A DNA stretch of 64,000 bases from Croceitalea dokdonensis DOKDO 023. Its GTDB lineage: Bacteria; Bacteroidota; Bacteroidia; Flavobacteriales; Flavobacteriaceae. A model generated the notes under the pieces. It saw only the letters and a program-made list of their open reading frames with translations, was not told the origin of the DNA and made no database searches. The translations under genes and the position numbers were made by a program. Of this stretch, positions 58,241 to 64,000 are shown one piece after another; the first letter of the stretch is position 1, and each line of letters opens with the position of its first letter. The stretch is from assembly GCF_001306415.1 (NCBI RefSeq), contig NZ_LDJX01000001.1, positions 558,001 to 622,000 of the forward strand, read 5' to 3'.

Positions 58241-59884
58241 AAGCTGTTTTGCATGTGCAAGGGCAGAATCTGTTAAGTTTTTACCCCCGAGCATTTCGGC
58301 CAGTTCTTGGACGCGTTCTTCTTTGGTCAAAAGCCTCATTCCCGTTGCTGTAGTATTTCCCTCCACTGTTTTGAACACTTTGAACTGTGAAGCGCCCTTG
58401 GCGGCTACTTGTGGCAAATGTGTTATTGAGAAAACCTGCATGGATTCCCCCATTTCCTGCATAATATCCCCCATTTTATTCGAAATTTCGCCAGAGACCC
58501 CAGTATCAATCTCATCGAACATTAAGGTGGGCAATTGTTCATACTTGGCCAAAATGGATTTTATGGTCAACATGATCCTGGACAACTCCCCTCCAGAGGC
58601 CACTTTTTTAAGCGCTCCAAAAGAAGACCCCTTATTGGCCGAAAACAAAAAACTTAAGTTATCCTTTCCGTTTGGTTTAAAATCACTGGCCTCTTGAATT
58701 TCCACCTTAAATTGGGCCGCAGCCATCCCCAAGGAGGACATACGTTCATGAAGCGATTTTTTAAGTTCAGGAATAACGGCTTTCCTCCTGCTTCTAATCT
58801 CGCTAGCCAATTTTTCTAATTGTAGCCTAATTTTTTCTTGTTGTTGCTCATGGGCCTCAATATCAGAATCAATGGTTATCGAGATTGCTACCTTGTCCGA
58901 TAAGGTTTCCTTAATGGCCATAAGGCCCTCCACACTATCGGTCTGATGTTTTTTAAATAAATCGTTTAGTTGTTGCAACACGCCATTGACCTCTTCAAGT
59001 CTTTGTGGATCGGCCTCAACCCCGTCTTTTAATGTATCCAACTCACCTCTTATGTCATCCAACTCAATACGAACAGCCTGTATGCGCTCGTTCAAGGAAG
59101 CATAGGACTGGCCAAAACCTTTTAATCTTTGAAAAGCTTGTTGCAAGCCATTTAAACTGGCCAGCAACCCAATTTGCTCTTCATTGAGCAACTGATCACT
59201 TTGGCTCAACAGTAACATAATATCTTCTACGTTACTTAATTGTTCCTGCTCCTCCTCCAAGGCTTCCAGCATGCCACTTCTTAACGTTACCTTTTCCAAT
59301 TCTTCTAGGAGAAAGGTATTATAATCCAACTCTTTTAAGGTATTTGCTTTTTTGTCCAGTAAGGAATTTAAGGATTTTTCCACCTTTTTAAATTCTTGCA
59401 GGTTAATGGTGTAATCTTGCAGCAGCTTGCCGTTGTCAGCGAGGGCATCTAACACCCTAAACTGAAACTCATTCTCCGTAAGCTGCATGGTTTGGTGCTG
59501 GGAGTGTACATCCACCAACCGTGACCCTAAACTGGATAATATCTGCAAGGTTACCGGAGTATCGTTGATAAAGGCCCTAGACTTGCCGCTTGGTAAAATC
59601 TCCCTTCTAAGTATGGTCTGTGGCTCGTAGTCCAGATCATTGACTTTAAAAAACGGTTGCAGCCCATAACCCGCAATACCAAACTGGGCTTCAATGACGC
59701 ATTTTCTTGAATTTTCCTTTAGGGCGGATAGGTCTGCACGTTTACCCAAGACCAAGGACAGGCCGCCTAGCAGTATAGACTTTCCAGCACCTGTTTCCCC
59801 CGTGATGGTGGTAAAACCTTGATTAAAATGCACCTCAAGGGCATCAATTAAGGCATAATTCTGTATGGAAAGTTGGTTTAGCAC
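58232..59884 (-). CDS. recN: DNA repair protein RecN
   Basis: SMC-like ATPase in double-strand break repair. 550 residues with Walker A TITGETGAGKSILLGGLSLVLG (28-49), a coiled-coil centre (about 155-370), signature LSRIMLTIKSILA, and Walker B LPTLMFDEIDTGVSGEIS (about 455). The start is GTG at 59884, giving MLNQLSIQNYALIDAL, the standard N-terminus; no ATG is available nearby. Has its own promoter overlapping the DUF4835 end, so it can be expressed apart from the bamD chain. Confidence 0.96.
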   Translation of the reverse strand: MLNQLSIQNYALIDALEVHFNQGFTTITGETGAGKSILLGGLSLVLGKRADLSALKENSRKCVIEAQFGIAGYGLQPFFKVNDLDYEPQTILRREILPSGKSRAFINDTPVTLQILSSLGSRLVDVHSQHQTMQLTENEFQFRVLDALADNGKLLQDYTINLQEFKKVEKSLNSLLDKKANTLKELDYNTFLLEELEKVTLRSGMLEALEEEQEQLSNVEDIMLLLSQSDQLLNEEQIGLLASLNGLQQAFQRLKGFGQSYASLNERIQAVRIELDDIRGELDTLKDGVEADPQRLEEVNGVLQQLNDLFKKHQTDSVEGLMAIKETLSDKVAISITIDSDIEAHEQQQEKIRLQLEKLASEIRSRRKAVIPELKKSLHERMSSLGMAAAQFKVEIQEASDFKPNGKDNLSFLFSANKGSSFGALKKVASGGELSRIMLTIKSILAKYEQLPTLMFDEIDTGVSGEISNKMGDIMQEMGESMQVFSITHLPQVAAKGASQFKVFKTVEGNTTATGMRLLTKEERVQELAEMLGGKNLTDSALAHAKQLLG

Positions 59885-59905
59885 TACCTATCGCATTTAA
59901 GTGCG

Positions 59906-59937
59906 CAAAGATAGTTGATAGACGGGAAATATATCAA
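59906..59937 (-). promoter_or_regulatory. Promoter of recN
   Basis: On the minus strand TTG (59937-59935), 21-nt spacer, perfect TATCTTTG (59913-59906). About 21 bases separate the last G from the GTG start. Confidence 0.65.
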
Positions 59938-60824
59938 TACTTGATTTTATTCCAGGTATTGGAATAAAACGGTGCCACCTTGTTTAGGCTTTCTTTTAAT
60001 TTTACGATATCCACCTTTGGTCCATCGGAAAAAATATTCTGGATTTCTTCGGCTTTGGCATCAAAAAAAGTTTGTATCAAAAAGGCGTTTGGCCTACGTT
60101 TTATCAAAGTTTCAAATAGGCGCAAACTGCCAGCGATGACCTGTTTGCCATTACTATTGTTATCTCCCAAAATATCCAGTCCCTTGCGGTGGTAATTGTA
60201 CATGGCGATGCGGTATTCCCTAAAGGTGTTGGACATGAGGTTGTCCACCAGTTCAAACCTGGTCCGTTCCCCGGTTTCCTGTGCCCAACCAGAGAAATTG
60301 GTGCCCTGTGCTTGCGTAACGATATTCTGCGCCTCCCTAAAGAAGTCATCACCTCCTTGCAATGCGAATGTATCGGCATCCAAACCTAGAATAATGTAAA
60401 CATAGAAGGCCAACACGCCAACAAGGTTAGAGTCGAACGAATTTGGATTATAGACCAAAGGCTCAAATTCCTGATACTGAAAATTAAAGGCATTGTCCTT
60501 ATAATTAAAAACAGAGGTGTCATAAGCGGTGTTAAATACCGGTCTAGAGGATTGTACCTGCAGGGTAGCCTCAAACCTATCGGAATCAAACTCCGTTATG
60601 GTGATAAAAATCCGGGCATTTACACGTTCATTCTCCTCATAAATCCTGTTGGTCCATTTGCTTTTATTGACAAAATCCGCAATTTCGCGTTCCAAGGTCT
60701 CAAATACCTGTTGGTTAGTCTGTGCAATCTGATCTGCATTTACGGTGACCTCACAATTAAGTTCCTGCCCGTAGTTTATGGCATTCACACACATCAACAC
60801 TAATAAGAGAATTGTTTTACGCAT
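59934..60824 (-). CDS. DUF4835 family periplasmic protein
   Basis: 296 residues after a signal peptide (MRKTILLLVLMCVNAINYGQ). Conserved blocks of the family: LNCEVTVNADQIAQTNQQVFETLEREIADFVNKSKWT (22-58), IFITITEFDSDRFEATLQVQSSRPVFN, and VGVLAFYVYIILGLDADTF. DUF4835 genes nearly always stand next to coaBC in Bacteroidota, as here, and their function is not known. Its start lies inside the coaBC end (8-bp overlap), so the two are translated together. Confidence 0.88.
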   Translation of the reverse strand: MRKTILLLVLMCVNAINYGQELNCEVTVNADQIAQTNQQVFETLEREIADFVNKSKWTNRIYEENERVNARIFITITEFDSDRFEATLQVQSSRPVFNTAYDTSVFNYKDNAFNFQYQEFEPLVYNPNSFDSNLVGVLAFYVYIILGLDADTFALQGGDDFFREAQNIVTQAQGTNFSGWAQETGERTRFELVDNLMSNTFREYRIAMYNYHRKGLDILGDNNSNGKQVIAGSLRLFETLIKRRPNAFLIQTFFDAKAEEIQNIFSDGPKVDIVKLKESLNKVAPFYSNTWNKIKY

Positions 60825-62025
60825 CTATCCGCTGAATAATTTCTGCCCAAATGTCGGAAGCTACTTCTGACTTCGCCTTCAAATTAAACGCTTTAACCAC
60901 CAAATTCTTGTCTATAAAAGTGACTTTGTTAGTGTTGCTACCAAAACCGGCCCCTGAATCCTCTAGGGAATTTAACACAATGGCATCAAGGTTTTTCTTT
61001 TGAAGTTTGATTTTGGCGTTTTTTAGACCATCTTGGGATTCCAGGGCAAACCCCACCACATACTGGTGTACTTTTTGCTTGCCCATATCGGCCAAAATAT
61101 CCTTGGTACGTTCCAATGCCAGAGTCAGTGGTGCATCGCTCTTTTTTTTAATTTTTTGGACCGCAATTTCTTTAGGCCGATAATCTGCTACCGCTGCCGC
61201 ACCAATAGCGATATTTACCGTAGCGAAACGCTGGTGCACCGCTTGGTACATTTCTTCGGCAGAGGTCACACGGATAAGCGAAATAGAATGGTGTGCAACG
61301 GTAAGGGCGGTAGGACCAGCAATTAGAAACACCTGAGCCCCAAGATCAGCAGCCTTCTTGGCCAGTTCAAAACCCATGGTACCCGTGGATTTATTACCTA
61401 AATACCGCACAGGGTCAATAGCTTCATGCGTTGGACCCGCGGTAATTAAAACCTTTTTACCGTTTAGGGGCAACCCCGCCGCCAAGGACCTTTTTAAAAA
61501 AAGGAGGATGTTTTCTGGTTCTGCCATCCTGCCTTCGCCGCTAAGACCACTGGCCAATTCGCCAGTCTCCGCGGGAATCATGGTATTGCCAAAACTTAAC
61601 AATTGCCTAAATGATTGTTTGGTAGAAGGATGTTTGTACATATCCAAATCCATTGCCGGAGCAAAAAATACCGGACATTTAGCGGAAAGGTAGGTGGCCA
61701 TGAGCAAATTATCACAATTGCCAGTGGCCATTTTAGAAAGTGTGTTTGCCGTGGCAGGGGCAATGAGGAAAATATCTGCCCACAGGCCAAGGTCTACATG
61801 GTTGTTCCAAGACAAACTCCCATCCTCTTCCTTAACAAAATCCATAAGTACGGGATTTTTGGACAGGGTAGAGAGCGTTAAGGGAGAAACAAAAGAGCTG
61901 GCACTTTGGGTAAGGATTACCTTGACCTCAGCACCAGCTTTTATCAATAATCGGACTAAAAACGTTGTTTTATAAGCAGCGATTCCCCCGGTAATCCCTA
62001 AGAGAACATTTTTTCCGCTTAACAT
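60817..62025 (-). CDS. coaBC: Bifunctional CoaBC: phosphopantothenoylcysteine decarboxylase/synthetase
   Basis: Joins cysteine to 4'-phosphopantothenate and then decarboxylates it. 402 residues. CoaC flavoprotein half (1-185): ITGGIAAYKTTFLVRLL, catalytic His in WNNHVDLGLWAD, PAMDLDMYKHPSTK. CoaB half (190-400): LITAGPTHEAIDPVRYLGNKSTGTMG, then the CTP-binding region with DIL and GFALESQDG. Its start codon is directly next to the rpoZ stop. Together with panB and coaE it covers much of CoA synthesis in this window. Confidence 0.96.
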   Translation of the reverse strand: MLSGKNVLLGITGGIAAYKTTFLVRLLIKAGAEVKVILTQSASSFVSPLTLSTLSKNPVLMDFVKEEDGSLSWNNHVDLGLWADIFLIAPATANTLSKMATGNCDNLLMATYLSAKCPVFFAPAMDLDMYKHPSTKQSFRQLLSFGNTMIPAETGELASGLSGEGRMAEPENILLFLKRSLAAGLPLNGKKVLITAGPTHEAIDPVRYLGNKSTGTMGFELAKKAADLGAQVFLIAGPTALTVAHHSISLIRVTSAEEMYQAVHQRFATVNIAIGAAAVADYRPKEIAVQKIKKKSDAPLTLALERTKDILADMGKQKVHQYVVGFALESQDGLKNAKIKLQKKNLDAIVLNSLEDSGAGFGSNTNKVTFIDKNLVVKAFNLKAKSEVASDIWAEIIQRIDA

Positions 62026-62352
62026 TTATGAGTCTTTCTCCGTATTTCTGTGGTAGATTTTGTCATCTAACCATTCCTGCACCGCCAAGGCGTGTGGCTT
62101 TGGCAGTTTTTCGTAAAATTTGGAAACCTCTATCTGTTCTTTATTCTCAAAAACCTCTTCTAGGCTATCACTGTACGTAGCAAACTCCTCCAACTTTTCC
62201 AACAGTTCCTTCTTGATTTCAGAATTTATTTGGACTGCACGTTTTGCCGCAATGGAAATGGCCTCGTAGATATTTTCTGTGGGCGCATCAAACTCGTTCT
62301 TATTATGGGTAATGGTTGAAACCGGCGCCTTGGTGTTTTTTAAATCGTTCAT
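62026..62352 (-). CDS. rpoZ: DNA-directed RNA polymerase omega subunit
   Basis: 108 residues, the short Bacteroidota omega. The conserved motif region is NIYEAISIAAKRAVQINSEIKKELLEKLEEF (about 28-58), equivalent to the RpoZ/Rpb6 signature (helix with the AxxRA pattern). Assists assembly of the polymerase. Lies between bamD and coaBC in the same order as in many flavobacteria; the coaBC start directly follows its stop. Confidence 0.9.
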   Translation of the reverse strand: MNDLKNTKAPVSTITHNKNEFDAPTENIYEAISIAAKRAVQINSEIKKELLEKLEEFATYSDSLEEVFENKEQIEVSKFYEKLPKPHALAVQEWLDDKIYHRNTEKDS

Positions 62353-62367
62353 AGAATTACAACTAGG

Positions 62368-63201
62368 TTATTTGGACAGGGCTTTGTCCCTGTTCAGGTT
62401 TTTTTCAATTTTTTTAAGCAAACTGGAAGCTTCTTTTTCAAACTTAGTATCTGGATAAGCCTTTATTAAATCCTCATAAAAGTCTTTAGCCTCTTGAAAA
62501 CGTTCTGGTTGTCTGGAGAAAATACTATTCTCTGCCCAAAATGTGGCCGCTTTTAATCGATAATAAAGGGCATCCTCTTTGTAGATGGATCCAGGATTTT
62601 CACTAATAAAATTATTAAGGGCCGCAACAGCGGAAACCAACCTTGGCAAATCAAATTCACCAATCTTTTCATACTGTTTGGCAATTTCAATTTCCTTCTT
62701 TTGTTTTTTTCTGGTAAGTTCCTGTGCCATGGTATTGGCCTCCTCAAAATATTCCGAATCTGGATAGGTATTTATAAAGTTCTGTAACTTGGCAAGTGCC
62801 TTGTTGGTATCCGTCTGGTCCAATGAGTATTTTGGGGAAACCATATAATAACTCTTGGCTTCCAAAAACAGGGCTTCTTGTAACTTTTCGCTTTGAGGGT
62901 AGGATTTGATGAATCGCTCAAATTGATATCCAGAGAGATAGTAATCCCCATCCTTAAAATAGGAATCCGCGAAAAAGAACATGACCCGCTCACCTTGCGG
63001 CTTGCCCACATACTTTGGCATAATTTGCTCAAATAACCGTTTGGCGCGCATATAGTCCCCATCATTATAAAACTTCTCGGCCATATCATACTTTGGCTTC
63101 ACCTCGGTATTCTTGAGCACCTTTTGGTACTCATTGCACGAAAGAAGAAATAAAGAGAAGCAAACCATTGCGGTAAACTGCCTTGCCATTTTTAAAAACA
63201 T
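62368..63201 (-). CDS. bamD: Outer membrane protein assembly factor BamD
   Basis: Lipoprotein of the BAM complex for beta-barrel insertion. 277 residues. Lipobox in FSLFLLSCNEYQK (Cys22 from the first Met). TPR repeats 45-270: YNDGDYMRAKRLFEQIMPKY, DSYFKDGDYYLSGYQFERFIKSYPQSE, FINTYPDSEYFEEANTMAQEL. Two in-frame ATGs, 63201 and 63189, are possible; the promoter (last G at 63206) puts the likely start site at about 63202, so the first ATG would be leaderless and the second would have a 13-base leader. First gene of bamD-rpoZ-coaBC-DUF4835. Confidence 0.93.
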   Translation of the reverse strand: MFLKMARQFTAMVCFSLFLLSCNEYQKVLKNTEVKPKYDMAEKFYNDGDYMRAKRLFEQIMPKYVGKPQGERVMFFFADSYFKDGDYYLSGYQFERFIKSYPQSEKLQEALFLEAKSYYMVSPKYSLDQTDTNKALAKLQNFINTYPDSEYFEEANTMAQELTRKKQKKEIEIAKQYEKIGEFDLPRLVSAVAALNNFISENPGSIYKEDALYYRLKAATFWAENSIFSRQPERFQEAKDFYEDLIKAYPDTKFEKEASSLLKKIEKNLNRDKALSK

Positions 63202-63205
63202 CCTG

Positions 63206-63234
63206 CAAAATTAATGATTCTAAGTAGAAATCAA
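63206..63234 (-). promoter_or_regulatory. Promoter of the bamD unit
   Basis: On the minus strand TTG (63234-63232, as part of CTTTG), 18-nt spacer, perfect TAATTTTG (63213-63206). Only four bases lie between its last G and the first ATG. Confidence 0.65.
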
Positions 63235-63293
63235 AGTTTTATAGCGATTAAAGTAACACCATATGTTTATGGCATGCCTGCTTTTAGCAAACT

Positions 63294-64000
63294 TTAACGT
63301 GCGGCAGCAATGGTAGGCTGAAACGCCTTTAGAAAAGACGCAATCCGTTTTCTTAAATCCACGGAAACTTTCACCAGTGGAAGACGCACCGCGGAATTCA
63401 TAAAACCAAGTTCTGCAAAAACGCTTTTTATTCCCGCGGGATTGCCTTCTTCAAAAATTAAGTGCATACCGTTTAGCAGGCTTTGGTGGATTTCATAAGC
63501 CTGCTCAGATTCACCTTGCAATCCCAGCTGGATCATCTTAGAGAATGGACCGGGCAACCCTTGGCCCAGTACTGAAATGACCCCGCTCCCACCCGCAAGA
63601 ACAGTGGCCAATGCCGTAAAATCATCACCAGAAATAATATGGAAACCATCAGGTTTGTGTTTAAGTAGCATATCCAATTGCGGCATATTGCCACAAGCCT
63701 CTTTAATCCCAATGATGTTGTCAAAATCCCTTGCCAAGCGCAGGGTAGTTTCCGGTAGCATATTACTACCCGTTCTTGAGGGCACATTATAAAGGATGAT
63801 AGGCAATTTAGACGCTTCAGAGAGCGCCTTAAAATGTTGGTAAATGCCTTCTTGGGTTGGCTTGTTGTAGGCTGGGGAAACGGATAAAACAGCCTCAAAA
63901 TCCATATAGTCCATGGTGGCCAATTCCTCTACCACTGCAAGGGTATTGTTCCCTCCTACCCCAACCACCAAGGGCAATCTTCCGGCATTGATCAAGGAAA
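63294..64000 (-). CDS. dapA: 4-hydroxy-tetrahydrodipicolinate synthase, N-terminus outside the window
   Basis: Condenses aspartate semialdehyde and pyruvate in lysine and diaminopimelate synthesis. The frame is open at the window edge (base 64000), so about 60 N-terminal residues are missing from a normal length near 295. Visible: [31 protein letters not shown], active-site Tyr in LYNVPSRTG, Schiff-base Lys in [11 protein letters not shown], and [23 protein letters not shown]. Stop at 63294. Only the 92-nt gap before bamD separates the two genes; bamD has its own promoter there. Confidence 0.94.
   Translation of the reverse strand, partial: SLINAGRLPLVVGVGGNNTLAVVEELATMDYMDFEAVLSVSPAYNKPTQEGIYQHFKALSEASKLPIILYNVPSRTGSNMLPETTLRLARDFDNIIGIKEACGNMPQLDMLLKHKPDGFHIISGDDFTALATVLAGGSGVISVLGQGLPGPFSKMIQLGLQGESEQAYEIHQSLLNGMHLIFEEGNPAGIKSVFAELGFMNSAVRLPLVKVSVDLRKRIASFLKAFQPTIAAAR

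Overview
The window reads as an ordinary stretch of chromosome from a Flavobacteriaceae bacterium (Bacteroidota). Three things point there: the gene repertoire (DUF4252, DUF4835, DUF5686, DUF6503, a PorP/SprF-type protein, bacillithiol-linked YtxJ, an omega subunit encoded beside bamD and coaBC), AT-rich DNA with little Shine-Dalgarno signal, and several promoters of the Bacteroidota housekeeping type (TTG, 18-22 nt, TAnnTTTG). A marine genus close to Maribacter, Arenibacter or Muricauda is a guess from protein style only. I see no insertion sequence, prophage, CRISPR array, tRNA, rRNA or clear island boundary.

Layout. 1-9.1 kb: 5' part of dnaK, then sdaA, an NTF2-like secreted protein, panB, an RluA-type pseudouridine synthase, a DUF4252 lipoprotein, an EamA exporter and a large protein of unknown function. 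9.2-15.4 kb: leuA-leuB without leuC/leuD, a TlpA-like lipoprotein, pheT. 15.4-25.2 kb: a FAS1 protein, an ABC-F ATPase with one degenerate ATP site, a thioredoxin-fold lipoprotein that lost its cysteines, a transaldolase-like aldolase, an SDR enzyme, the SRP RNA gene ffs with a very clear promoter, and a three-gene chain (glutaminyl cyclase, thioesterase, lipoprotein). 25.4-29.4 kb: a signalling cluster with a LytTR regulator on a dead receiver domain, a 46-residue lipoprotein gene, a TPR sensor kinase and its LuxR-type response regulator. 29.5-43.5 kb: glyA, ytxJ, clpB with a strong terminator, a TetR regulator, a PorP/SprF-SPOR protein, smpB, a DUF5686 outer-membrane protein and pcm.

43.5-52.2 kb is a tightly packed plus-strand run of nine genes with no gap over about 14 nt: a Gfo/Idh oxidoreductase, 3-hydroxyacyl-CoA dehydrogenase, DUF1015, YggS, a DnaQ/GIY-YIG nuclease, a potassium channel, miaA, gluconokinase and gluconate permease. 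52.3-64 kb is all minus strand: a RprXY-like two-component pair, GT2-ybbR-coaE, fabI, recN and the chain bamD-rpoZ-coaBC-DUF4835, then a partial dapA.

No wholly new system is evident. The best leads are the asymmetric ABC-F protein, the signalling cluster at 25.4-29.4 kb, and several promoters placed so close to the start codon that the mRNAs may be leaderless.
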